Positions 47,996 through 59,460 of a stretch of 64,000 bases of DNA are shown piece by piece. Each line of letters begins with the position of its first letter. Within the stretch, counting starts at the first letter, position 1. The stretch lies in NCBI GenBank assembly GCA_905183005.1, contig CAJJDO010000168.1, positions 65,437 through 129,436 of the forward strand, read 5' to 3'. A program made the translations under genes and the position numbers. The notes below the pieces were generated by a model. It did not search any database. It saw nothing but the letters and a program-made list of their open reading frames with translations, and was not told the origin of the DNA. The stretch is from Paramecium pentaurelia (lineage: Eukaryota; Ciliophora; Oligohymenophorea; Peniculida; Parameciidae).

Positions 47996-50068
47996 ATGTT
48001 TACAAAATTTAAAGATAATCTAAGAAAGATAGATATTTTTGGATAATCAATAACACTCAGCTTTCGTTAAGAAGAATAATACAGAACTAGTTTAGGAGGG
48101 ATGCTTTCTTTATGCATAATTGCCACCATTATCAGTTTTTTTTACTCAAATATTATTGACTTTTTTTAAAAAAACACAGTATCATCTGAATCAGAACAGT
48201 AATTTAATGAAGATCCAAGCACAATTTAACTTTTACCAAATAATTTTATGTTTGCTGTCCAGATTGATTAAGTCAATTTTACAACTAACCCTTATTTTAA
48301 TATAACAGTGGAATAGAGAGGGTATATCAGAGATGAAAATGGTACTTAGGTTAAGTTGCCTCCTCTTTATGTAGATTTAGTGCCTTGTACTCTTGAACAT
48401 TTCAAGCCCATATTTGATTAATACAATACCTCTTTTGAAGATTAGTTTAAGCAATATAATTTAAACAATTTCTTGTGTCCAAATCTAAACCATCCTTTGA
48501 CATCAAATATGACAGTTGGAGGGGCATGGACAAGTAAGACAATAATAATATAATAATAGGTAGAGAATTTTCATTTTTAAAATTTGTGGTTTCCTCATGC
48601 AAAAGTAATTCTGGGAATAATTTTTCTTGGAAACCACAATGCAAGACTGAAGAGGAAATGTAGAAATACTTAAAATCTTATGGAAGCTTTAGATTTTAGG
48701 TATATACAACTAACTATGTATATTAATCAATATTTATATTTATAGTTAATTAACCCTGAATCCCCAAAGCATTTTATTCAACCTTACATATCCATAGAAT
48801 AATTTTATTCTTTTGTTCCAAATGCTATGTTTGTTCAATCAGATATTTTCCTTAGACCTAGGAAGGTCACAACGGATGATGGAATACTAATGTATCCCCA
48901 ATAAACTACTTAAACATATATAACAAGAGATTATATGGATAATAGAGAGTAATCAGCAATTTCAGGTTTAACACCTGGATATTATGGTGCTTTCTATTTT
49001 GTAAGAAGTCCTTACTCTTATGATATTAAAAGAAATTTTATGAGACTAGATGAATTATTAAGTAATTTAGGGGGATTTTCATAATTTATGATAGCAGTAA
49101 TTGGTGTTTTGATTAAATTTTACAATCGTGAACATATGGTTATAGAAATGGCAAATGATTTATATGAATTTGATCTTAATAAAAAAAGAAATAACACAAT
49201 AGAGGCACATAATGCTTTATTAGCATCTACTTAAAGAGGAAGAGAAGCTTTAAAAAGATCAATGCATAAAATAAAAGGGGATTCTGCTATATAAATAAAG
49301 AGTATGTCAACATTTCATTAGAAACCTATTATGGGATAGTTTTTATCTCCTTAAAATATTGACAGACAGGAAAGCATCAAATTGAAAGATGGCATAAATT
49401 CTCATCGATCAAGTAAATTAAAGAGAGTTAGTTAATTAAAGGTTCAATGTTCTGCTATTTTTGAATAATTCAAATAATTAATGATTACTAGTTAACATAT
49501 TGGAATAAGTTTGAAATTGATATTGAGTTAAATTATACCCTTTTAATGTATTTAAACAGATGAGTGTATAGTATTATAGAAGGCTATGTAATTATTATTT
49601 ATTTATTAATAGAGCATAAGTGAATAAAGAATTAGATATATAATATATTATTAAGTAATTACATGAGATGATAAAATTAAAGAGAGTACTTTTCAATCCT
49701 GAATAAATTACATTATTTAATTTTAGTCATAGACCAACAATAAGTTTGATAAGAGATAAAAGAAATAGGAAATCAACAGTGTAATTATTATTATTATTAT
49801 TTTTAGATTAAAATAAATTTTAGATAATCCAACTCATGAAATAGTTTTATCCCAATTATTTACTGATCTTGTTAATTCTTATTAAAAATTAATAGGATTA
49901 GATGATTAAGTTATGTCTGAAGAATAGATTAGATTTAATTAGAGATTAATATCACTTTTGGGATAAAAATTACCTCATTTATTAGAAAAAGAATTAGCTT
50001 AAGCATCAGAAGAAGAATCAAACGATGAAGAACCAAAACCTGAAGATATAATCAGTCGATCCAGTTGA
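47996..50068 (+). CDS. two-pass membrane protein of a ciliate family
   Basis: Five exons; introns 48534-48559, 48718-48745, 49588-49612 and 49781-49806; 655 residues. Starts MFTKFKDNLRKIDIFGQSIT; a transmembrane helix follows (GGMLSLCIIATIISFFYSNI). A 270-residue loop with conserved-looking Cys and N-glycosylation sites (NFTTNPYFNITVEQRG, FLCPNLNHPLTSNMTVGG) comes next and is probably extracytoplasmic. A second helix lies near residue 347 (GGFSQFMIAVIGVLIKFYN). The C-terminal 300 residues are cytosolic, with basic Ser-rich stretches, a Cys-poor helical bundle and an acidic end (EEESNDEEPKPEDI). I recognise the layout from ciliate genomes, but the family has no known function. All four introns are needed to keep the frame. 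Confidence 0.75.
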
Positions 50069-50254
50069 TTTATTAATATTTTTGTGTATGTATAGATAAG
50101 TATGTTTGCTATATTTATATTTCAGTATTAAATTTTAAATAATTATGAATAATAGTTATATAAAATTGTTAAAAGTTTTAATAATGAGAAATTAAACTAT
50201 TATAATATTAATAAACCAGGTAATATAAAAATGAAATTAAAATTTTAATTCAAA

Positions 50255-52125
50255 TCATCCCATTTAATTTTCTCTTTCTGCACTTTAACTTTCTCTATAA
50301 TTTTAACCTTTTAGAAAATCTGGACAACTTTCTTTGTTAGGATTAGTTAAAATCTAAAATAAAGTTTTATACAAATGTATACTCTCATCTTCTACTTTTC
50401 TAGTTTAGGACAATTAGCCATTCTATGACCCATACCATCACAATAACCACATGAACCATTTAAATCCTCATCTGATTTCAATTTCTCTAAGAATTAAGGG
50501 ATTTCTATTATTTAAATAAATTAATATACTTTATTTTGATTCTACAAGTAAATACTTTAAATCTAATAAAATAGATTCTTCTTATTATCTATTAACAAAA
50601 GTTGTTGCTCTTCCAGTTTTACCTTATCTTCCAGTTCTTCCAATTCTATGTATATAAGATTCAATCTAAATTAATATAATCTTATACATCTTTTGGCATA
50701 TCATAATTAATAACATGTTTAATATCTGGAAAATCTAAACCTTTAGCTGCTACATCAGTTGCCACTAAGACATCTTTCTAGCCATTTAAAAATTGTTTTA
50801 ATGCTTTAGTTCTATCTTCCTATTATTTTCCTCCATGTAATCCAACTACTTCAACTCCTTTAATTAAAAGATATTCATTAATATCATCAACATCATTTTA
50901 ATGTTCACTAAAAATGACAACAGGAGGTGTTGTTTTTTTGAGACTATCTAATAAATAATGTAATTTTTCTTCTTGTTTAACATATAATATTTCCTATATC
51001 ACATTCAAATTAATTTAACCACTTCTACCTACATTTATCACTAATGGATCTACTAATGTTTATTTTGTAAATTCTTATATTTTCTTTGGAAGTGTAGCAC
51101 TGAATAACATAGTTTATCTAGGACCCTAAACTTAGGTATCAATTAATTAATAATACTGTGAAATGTTCTAATATATTTCTGATTTCCAATTCAAATACTT
51201 AATCTAACATTCTATCAGCTTCATCAAGAACTATAAATCTACACAAATCCATATTTATTTTCTTTTTATTAACCATGTCACTAATTCTACCAGGAGTTCC
51301 AATAACAATATGAACTCCATTTTTTATTGATTACAATTATGATGACATATCCATACCTCCTATTCCTAATAAACAATGTATTTCTGGAAATCCCTAAAAA
51401 TTAATATTAACAAATCATTTACTTTCTTTTAAAATTTGTGGCAATATTGTTTAGCTAATTCATATGTTAAGATTGCCAATTCATGTGATGGAAGTAATAT
51501 TAAAGCAAAAGGTCCTTCACCTCTAATTATTGGCATTTTCATTTACTCATCTACACATTATAGTAATGCAGGTAATAAAAATACTAAAGTCTTTCCTTAA
51601 CCACTTGGTGCTACTCCTATAATGTCTCTTCCCATTAAACTTAATTATTATTATATATATTTACACTGCAGGCAATCCTTACATTTGAATAGGAGTAGGC
51701 TTTTTAATTTTCATTTTGCTTAAAATTTTTAAAATTCTGTCATCAACTCTTAAATCTTAAAATGATTTAATTGGAGGTGGAGGATCATTACCTTCTATCA
51801 TGATGGAATATTTCTTCAAAATTTTATCAATTTTATATTAATCCCACAATCTTTATTTCTTTTTTGGTCTCCATCTTAAAATATAAATATCTTATTTTTA
51901 CCTTGATTTTACAATCTCTTTACTTTTTAATAACATTAAAGTGCTCCATGTTGAATTTTTCATTGCATTTTCTATTTACATCTATTCATAAGCCTAAATC
52001 TTCTAGATATCCTCGTCATTTATTTTTCTCATATTCCCATTATCTATTCCTTATTACTTCATCTACATTTTCTCCTAAACAAGAGATCTTTTCTATTCAT
52101 CCTATTATTATTATTATTGATGCAT
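50255..52125 (-). CDS. DDX41: DEAD-box RNA helicase, DDX41/abstrakt type
   Basis: Eight exons; introns 51875-51901, 51640-51664, 51394-51422, 51126-51156, 50666-50687, 50505-50529 and 50354-50382; 560 residues. Motifs in order: PPPIKSFQDL and PTPIQMQG (Q motif), APSGQGKTLVFLLP (motif I), PGRI (Ib), VLDEADRML (motif II), LFSATLPKK (III), VVIFSEHQNDVDDINEYLL (IV), VATDVAAKGLDFPDI (V) and YIHRIGRTGR (VI). The C-terminal CCHC knuckle CGYCDGMGHRMANCPKL and the N-terminal RWRPKKKQR ahead of IMIEGNDPPPP are hallmarks of DDX41 (human: CAFCGGLGHRITDCPKL). DDX41 acts in spliceosome function in the nucleus. The Gln in the P-loop is encoded by TAA, which supports the ciliate code. 29 bp from the LRRC23-like gene. 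Confidence 0.93.
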
Positions 52126-52154
52126 TAATTGAAAATTTATGTTAATTTTAATAA

Positions 52155-53396
52155 TCAAGCTTCCTCTTCTTCTTCTTACTCTACTTTAGGTTAATTTGCT
52201 TTTCCTTCAATAGCTGCTTTATCTGCTATTTCTTATTCAGCAGCAGCTTATTCAGCTGCTAATTCTGCAGCCTTGGCAGCTTCTTCTGCTAATCGTGCTT
52301 CTTCAGCTAATCTTGCTTCTTCTGCTAATCTAGCAGCTTCTTCTTCCTCCTCTTTCTTCTTTTAAATGGCAGCAGCAATCCTCTCTTTTAATTCTGCCAA
52401 AGCATCTGCTTTTTCTTCTGGAGGAACTGGTTCTTTATTTACTCTTTCAATTTATTGTAATATCATAATGATTTCTTTTCTTATTCCATCCCCCATTTCA
52501 GTTGCAATTGGATTTTCATGCATAGTAATTGATTTAAGACTCTCTAATGATTTAAGATTATTAAATTCATCCAATTTTTCAATTAAATTTGCTCTAAGAT
52601 TAAGATGATGTAATTTTGGTAAATTTGGAATATCTGTTAAAACAATAATTTTGTTTGCTCTTAGATGTAAAGTATGTAATTCAGGTAATTGATTCAAATG
52701 TCCAATTGAAATGATGGAATTTTATGCAGCCCAAATTTATTTTAGTTTCAATAAATTCTAAAATCTATAATACATTCATATATATTTATAATTACCCTTC
52801 AAATGACTCTAATTTATTGTTTCTTAATTCAAGAATTTCTAATGTATTATGCCCATTAAAACCTTATGCACTTTTAATTAAATTATTTTTCAATGATAAC
52901 TTCTTTAATCTAGGTAAATTGATTTATGCAAAGTTTGTAATTTTATTATTGTCCAAATTTAATTCATCCAAGAATTGAAATGTATTTGGAACATTAAAAC
53001 TATCCAAATTAGTTATTTGATTGAATGATAAATTCAAATTTGTTAAATATTTAATACTTTATAAGCTATTCACATCATTTAATTGATTATTTGCAAAACT
53101 AATTTTTCTCAAATTAACATAATTCTACATTATATTAAACAACTTATCTATTTTCTAAGATGCTTTATATTAATTTCTACCTTATTTTCACATATTAATT
53201 CCACAAATGTATATCCACTTAAATTGGCAGTTTTACCAATTCTCTTAAGTCCCTCTTTGATATCATTATGTAACTTTTAAATTTATAATGATTCTGGAGC
53301 ATAATACTCTTCTTAAGGTACATCTGGCTCATCAGGTTCAACTGGTTCTACTTATTCAACATCCTATTTCTCTTCTCCTTCATCTTATTGACTCAT
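52155..53396 (-). CDS. LRRC23: leucine-rich-repeat protein, LRRC23-type (radial spoke)
   Basis: Three exons; introns 53155-53180 and 52765-52795; 394 residues. After an acidic N-terminus (EQVEPVEPDEPDVPQEEYY) comes KEGLKRIGKTANLSGYTFVE, matching the KEGLSLLCKTGN region of LRRC23. Residues about 95-290 are LRRs: YLTNLNLSFNQITNLDSF, FLDELNLDNNKITNFAQI, TLHLRANKIIVLTDIPNL, HHLNLRANLIEKLDEF, then the cap SITMHENPIATEMGDGIRKE. The tail is a charged coil with repeated AEEARLAEEARLAEE units. LRRC23 is a head component of radial spoke 3 in motile cilia, which fits a ciliate. Orthology is argued from repeat order and length; a search would settle it. Confidence 0.82.
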
Positions 53397-53979
53397 ATTT
53401 ATAAATAAAAATGCAGATTAAATTATTTATTTATTATAAAGTCATTATATTATATTATATTATATTAAATTAAATCTTAATTAGCTATGTTTATTTATAT
53501 GACTTTAAAAATCAACATCTCTTTGTATACTCTAATACAATTGTATATAAATAGGATAGAATTTCATTATTAAATAAGGCTATGTGTAAATCTATAATCT
53601 TATTTATGATAATCATAAACTTTATTTGTTATTAAGTCAATAAGTAATATTACTTTGAAAATATATTTTGTTAAATTGTATAATAATAATTAATATTATT
53701 TTAATAGATATTATCTATTTTAACATTAACCTTTTCTCAATTCTATATCTTTTTTTATTATTATACAACTTCTATCAAATATTTCTATTTCCTCCTCTAT
53801 ATTCAAATGCATTTTTAAATTAAGAGTAAAATTTTAATAATATTTTATATCATTATTGTAAAATCTTAATGTCTAATTAATTGAAAAAAGATCATATTCC
53901 AAAACATTTTAACCCTATCTTAGTGTTTACTGTTCTTGAAACCCTTTTAACGAGAATATGAATAATTAAAATATAATCA
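53397..53979. other. intergenic spacer with a possible upstream coding fragment
   Basis: About 580 bp between divergent genes. A plus-strand frame starting at an ATG near 53870 (MSNQLKKDHIPKHFNPILVF) runs to a TGA at about 53958 and is not joined to the cullin by any normal intron, so I leave it out. The rest is AT-rich and empty. Confidence 0.4.
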
Positions 53980-56372
53980 ATGATATAATCATAAAATTAA
54001 ACAAAAGCATAATTTTAAGAACTTGAATAAAAAATTGAAAACTCTTTTGATGATATTTTTAATACTACTTCTTATCCAATTAAAGAAATTCCAAAATTTT
54101 AAAGCTAGTTGAATAGTGAAATAATGAATTTTATATTGAGATTCAGCAATGACTTATAAATAGAGATGGCTATAAATTTTATTAGAATTTTAAAAAAGCT
54201 AGTTCAAATTCATATAGAAGATTAAGTAGATTTTATAATTTAATAGATTATTCCTCTTTTCAATAATCTGAATTTTTATGATTAAACAAATGGATGTTCA
54301 AAACTTGAATGTTTTATTGAAATGTATTAGAAATATATAAAAAAATCTAAATATCTCCTTACTTCATTGTATTTTGCTGTATATTTAATAAAAATATTAA
54401 GATAAATCTAATTTATCCTAAAAATCCATAGGAAGCTTTAAAAGATTATTTAGACTATTTATTGTTACAAAAACTATGTTCAACTAATATTCTAAAATAA
54501 TTATTTGAGTGTTTCTTATAGTAAATAGATGCTGCTTATTATTTAATCTAAAAAAATTAAGATTCATCTTGGAAGTAAATTGGTAATACATTAAAACAAT
54601 TTGGAGATATTTTTATTAATTTACAGAAGGAATAAGCAAATAATAATATTGATTTACAGTTTACAAATGTAGTTTTAACTCATTTCAAAAATAAATATTA
54701 AGAATTTTATAATAAATGGGCATAAGAATATAAAATTCCATTTTATTTGAGAAAAGTTAAAATGTAAAAAGAATATAATAATTAAATACTAAATTTTGAT
54801 GATAATTCAATAAGATTATAGATTAATTCTTAATTAGAGGAATAACTACTTCAAAATTTTAAAGATTTTATTTTATCTGATAATATACCTTTTAATTTAG
54901 AATCTCTTCTTGAAAATTTTAATTCTGAGAATTTAGAAATTTAAGATGATTTAGGATTATTAAATGAATTATATTTAACTTTAGATCCAAATGATTAAGA
55001 TATCAAAATGAAAATCAAATAAAAAATCTTATAAGAAGGGAATCTCATTTTCTAAATAATAAATAATTAAGAAGTTAATAAATAATTATCTCATAGATTT
55101 GTCATTTCCTTGTTTTAATTACATCAGAAATATCATAAAATCATTTAAATCTGTTTGAATCAAAATACTTATATTTAATCTTTATTAACAAATGCATTTG
55201 AAGAATTACTTAATTTTTCTGATTAGGTATCATCTATAATGTTTTATAGTTTCTTAGAAATTAGATTTTCAAGAATATTTTGTTTTATTCATTGAACAAG
55301 AAATAGAAAATGTTATAAATAATTAAAATGATAATTAATATTTGGGAGATACAGTCTAATTATTGTTATATTTATCTGAAAAAAATGATTTTACTGTTGT
55401 AAATTATATAAATGATTTTAGTATTATCAAAATCGTTTAGCTTAAAGATTATTAAAATACTATCGAATATTATCTAGTACAGAATTTTATTAAGTTTACT
55501 TAAAGACTGAATCAATAATAATTTAGAAAATGTCTAGCCTTATGGGAAATTAGAGTATCTACCCTTTAGAACTAATGATAGAGGAATTCTCAAAAAGTAG
55601 AGAAACCATATTTGAATTTAAAATAGAAAATAATAAATAATTGATTGTTTAGCATCCTTTATTATTAAAATAGTCAGATTGGCCTAAATTTTAATATTAA
55701 CAAATAGAATTAAATGAAGAGTTTTTTATAATTGGTAAATTAAAATAAAAATTTGAATCTTAATAAGATTAAAAATTAATCAATTGGTTAGATTTATTAT
55801 CTTATGTTGATATTGAGTATTCAAAGAAATAAATAACATTACGTATTAATATCCCTTAAGCAATAATATTATTTGCTTATTAATACAAAAATGAATTTTT
55901 AAGTACTAAGATGATATCATAAATTACAAAGTTATAAGAATATCTTATCATATAAAATTGTTTAGAGATGAAAGCTTCAAATATTTTAGAAGAAGTAGTC
56001 ATTGATAATGAGAAACTTTATAGATTTAATGAAGAATGGGAAGAATTAGAAGATTCAAAAATAAATAAAATAATAATAACAAATACCTAGATCCCAATTT
56101 TATATTTAAAAAAAGGTATTATTTTTATGAAAATTCTAGCAAAATCAAAGCGGAATCTAAATTTACCTATGGAAGCTTTTATTTTAAAAACATTAAAGAT
56201 TAAAAAAACTATTTTATTTTAAGATTTAGTTGAGAATGTAAAGTAATATACAAAAAACACATTTAATGAAGATATCTAAGTTGATCAGATATCAACAATA
56301 ATTAAAAATTTATATGAAAGAAATTATTTAGATATAGATGCATCCAATCCAGAACTGTTGAAATATGTTTGA
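53980..56372 (+). CDS. cullin, scaffold of a RING ubiquitin ligase
   Basis: Five exons; introns 54379-54401, 55228-55258, 55399-55421 and 56116-56139; 763 residues, the normal cullin length. The N-terminal half is cullin-repeat helices (FILRFSNDLQIEMAINFIRI, DYLDYLLLQKLCSTNILKQL). The cullin-homology domain includes FTVYYQNRLAQRLLKYYRIL (family: FERYYKQHLAKRLL). The C-terminal winged helix has LPMEAFILKTLKIKKTILFQ, where the Lys near residue 700 corresponds to the neddylation site, and ends NLYERNYLDIDASNPELLKY then V. It should bind an RBX-type RING protein and an adaptor to ubiquitinate targets. Divergent; I cannot say which cullin class. Confidence 0.9.
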
Positions 56373-56923
56373 AACAATCAAAAATTTATATTAAATAAAA
56401 TAGATTACAATATAATATATAAATAATATTTAAATGAAAAAAGATAGTATTTGCAACTGTCATTACTGTACCCAAAGTTGTATATACCAACTATTAATGT
56501 AGTTAAATATGATAGAAAGTATCTATTCTCATTTTTATATATGTATTTAATATTATATTAAATAAATAATTATAAGAAATGTAAAATTTCAATATATATT
56601 AATACAAAAGGCTTCATTTAACTAGAAAATAGATATTAAATTGAAATTAGACTTAAAAATTAGTTATATTTTTATCTTGAAGATGAAATGCATAAAAATG
56701 GATGAATTATATTAATATTAGTCCTAATTCAGAGTTTTATTAAATTATCAAATAAATAAAAAGAGAAGTTGGTTGATTTATTTAAATTTAGAATCTAATT
56801 TTTCTTGTCATACATTTATTAAATAGATAGTATTTCGTCAATTAAATCTTTATTATTACATATTATCAAATCCTATAAACTGGCTTTAATTTTTTTGAAG
56901 ACAAAGTATTATTTTATATATTT
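56373..56923. other. spacer with a doubtful 154-codon frame (56434-56898, plus)
   Basis: Between cullin and thioredoxin genes. A plus-strand frame beginning MKKDSICNCHYCTQSCIYQL runs 154 codons to TGA. With TGA as the only stop in DNA this AT-rich, frames of this length arise by chance, and the later composition (Tyr, Ile, Asn, Lys) is unremarkable. I do not call it a gene. Nothing else seen. Confidence 0.35.
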
Positions 56924-57308
56924 ATGATTTGCATAGAGATAAACACTTTAAAAGATTGGATTGAACACGTTGTTAATAATCAAAGACCTGTGATTGTTAG
57001 TTTTTTTGCTGAATGGTATAATTGTATATCAAATAAAATTTAGGTGTGCCCCATGCCATAAGCTTAATCCTTAGTTAAAATAAGAGGTAGAAAAGAATCC
57101 TGAAAAATGGTAACTTGCTTTGGTTAATGTGAACAATGAGGAACTTTATGATGTTGTTTAATAATTTGCGGTACAAGTTATATGTGATTATTATTAGATG
57201 GCATAAGTTCCTTCAGTTTGTTTATTTAACATGGGAACTTAAACAGATTTAATGAAGGGTTATAGTGAGCGCAAGATTAAGTCATTTTTAGAAAAGATTA
57301 GATGCTGA
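56924..57308 (+). CDS. thioredoxin
   Basis: Three exons; introns 57016-57043 and 57171-57197; 109 residues, the classic size. RPVIVSFFAEWCAPCHKLNP holds the redox site WCAPC at residues 31-35 (WCGPC in most thioredoxins), which is joined precisely by the first intron. Later ALVNVNNEELYDVVQQFA and the cis-Pro loop MAQVPSVCLFNMG match the fold. It reduces protein disulfides; no targeting sequence is visible, so the cytosol is likely. The Gly to Ala change occurs in some active thioredoxin relatives, such as CDSP/TRX-like proteins, and need not abolish activity. Confidence 0.92.
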
Positions 57309-57970
57309 AATTTACTATTTTATTTAAATTGTCATATATAAATTTTATCAAAAGGAAAAAAGTTAAGTAATTTCTGAATTTTGATATTATTTCTTAATGA
57401 TTGGATGAGTAAATGGACTAAAAAGATATCTTGAAACATTTTCTAAAGAAAGAAAGATATTCAAAAAAATTCAAGATTTTTTTATTAATATTATGATATT
57501 ATGTAATTTCTATTTATTAAGACTAAATGAAATTTATATTTTAATGTTATTTTATAAAATAGTTATTAATCTTTCTTATTATTATATGGATTTGTTAAGA
57601 TGAATTAGATAGATTTGAATTTTTAGTTATGAATTAATTTAGTATAAATAATTAAGTTATTGATCTTGCCAAAATTATTTTAAGTCTATTTGGAAAATTC
57701 ATTAAAACAATTGAATTTTAATTGAATGTTTTAATTTTTCCATAAAATGAAATATATATCTTAATTACTCAATTTTAATTCTTTAAGATTAAAAATTTTA
57801 TCATCAAATTATCTTAAGAATTAAATAATATATTTATTTTAAGAGTATCATCTATTAGTAATTATTATAATATTTATTATTATAATATTTATTATTATAA
57901 TAATTCTTTAAATAGTAACCAATTAATTATTTCAAATATTTTTGATTATTATCTTATTATAATAAATAAA
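57309..57970. other. AT-rich intergenic spacer
   Basis: About 660 bp between two plus-strand genes, containing a small tandem repeat (57861-57905) and otherwise nothing recognised. Confidence 0.45.
57861..57905. repeat. 15-bp AT tandem repeat, three copies
   Basis: Unit ATTATTATAATATTT occurs as two exact copies and a third that diverges at its end. Simple AT microsatellite in noncoding DNA; likely slippage. Confidence 0.85.
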
Positions 57971-59410
57971 ATGAATCCTTTTACATTAACTTTTGTGGAC
58001 AAAAACTTAGAGAAGAAATATCAAGAGAGTTATTCATTAGAATTATTCAATGCATTCAAATATACGATTGCATTGATGTCAATATCAAATATTATATTGA
58101 GTATTTTTTGGATAAAAAGAAATTAAATATTTATAGGCATAATGCTAGTTGGAATAAGCTGTTCGTGGACAATAACTTTTTACTACATAAAGATGAAATA
58201 ATAATATATTTTCGTGGTTGGGTATTTGATATCAACTTTTAGCTTATTGGCCTCTTTCTATCATTTGATTCCTATATATGACCCAGATTTAAAAAGTGAT
58301 TAGTTTGAATGGATTTTCGATATTTCCTAGTTTCTGGGTTTGAATTTTGCTCTAACCCCAAATTTTATTTTAAATTAACTATTATAGCTGACTTATGTAG
58401 TTTTAAGATTACTCATGCGTAATCATAATAATTTACATCCTTACACATTTATCTTTCCCCTCTATTTAATACTTTTTTGGTAAAAGGAATATTTTAGATA
58501 AAAACACAACAGATCATTGTTTTTGTTAAATGAGCAGTAAAAATCCTCATTTTCTATTTGGGATGATTTAGTAGATGACAAAATAGTTTTATTAACATAT
58601 AATGAATTATGGGAGAGAATTGAATTGTTACATGTAAACAAATCAATGAATAAATATATCTATGTAGAAAATAAAGAATTTCTTAAAGAATTTAAGGTCA
58701 TCAATACAAAAATAAGTCTCAATTAATACTTGTTGGAGCGAATTAGAGATAACTCAAATGATTTCCAGATACAAGTTATACATACATAACAGAGAGAGAG
58801 ATTTATGATTAACTGTCTAATAACAAAATTAGTAGATATAAGAATTACAATTAAATTTTCTGAGTCTTAAACTTTCTTAAATCAATCATGGAATAATAAT
58901 TCATATCTTAGAGTATTAAAAAGGATTAAGAGGACCAATCAAGTCTTATATTACAAGGAGACTCTTAGAAATTTGCTTTACACTTCATATTATATTAAAG
59001 AAAGAATTGTTGAATAAGTAGAGGAGTTGAAATATTATAAATTGAGATTATACGTGGATTAAATTATAAAAAAAGAGTACATTCGCATAAATTTTGAAAT
59101 AAATCAATTTTTCACAGTAATTCCATTATTTTTTACATTAATTTCGTGTTTAATAAAAATTTATAATGCAAATGAGATAATCTTAAAATAATAGAATTAA
59201 AATGATATTTAATTAATAATATCTGGAATTAATATGAATATTCCTAAACATAGATTAATAATATGTGAGAGGATAGTGAGTAATTTACTTTATTAGATAG
59301 GATAGAATAATTGTAATTATTAAATTAATTTTTGTTATTTGACTTTAGTAAATCAATCAGAATCGAGTCCAAAAAATGATTAATTAATGACATTCAGTAA
59401 TATTATGTGA
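57971..59410 (+). CDS. membrane protein with possible decayed histidine-kinase-like region
   Basis: Intronless gene of 479 residues. The N-terminal 180 residues hold about five hydrophobic helices (ALMSISNIILSIFWI, IFIGIMLVGISCSWTITFYY, YIFVVGYLISTFSLLASFYH, PYTFIFPLYLILFW). A helical cytosolic region follows (ERIELLHVNKSMNKYIYVEN, KRTNQVLYYKETLRNLLY). Near residue 365 is EINQFFTVIPLFFTLISCLI, and later NIPKHRLIICERIVSNLLYQ. Ciliates and other protists have families with this layout whose C-terminus is a HATPase domain; here the N-box-like asparagines and glycine boxes are not visible, so an active kinase is unlikely. That assignment is weak and based on layout only. Confidence 0.6.
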
Positions 59411-59460
59411 AATATAATATATATATTGTATTGTTTTGATTTATAAATGTGATTATTTTT

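Noticed and set aside
51864..52145. 93-codon plus-strand frame
   Set aside because: Antisense to the DDX41 N-terminal exons, which carry family motifs.
53870..53960. Upstream frame MSNQLKKDHIPKHF as first cullin exon
   Set aside because: Ends in TGA with no GTA-AG intron to join it; the cullin from 53980 already has the normal length.
56434..56898. 154-codon plus-strand frame with TGA stop
   Set aside because: Expected by chance when only TGA stops translation in AT-rich DNA; no domain, no repeat and weak composition.
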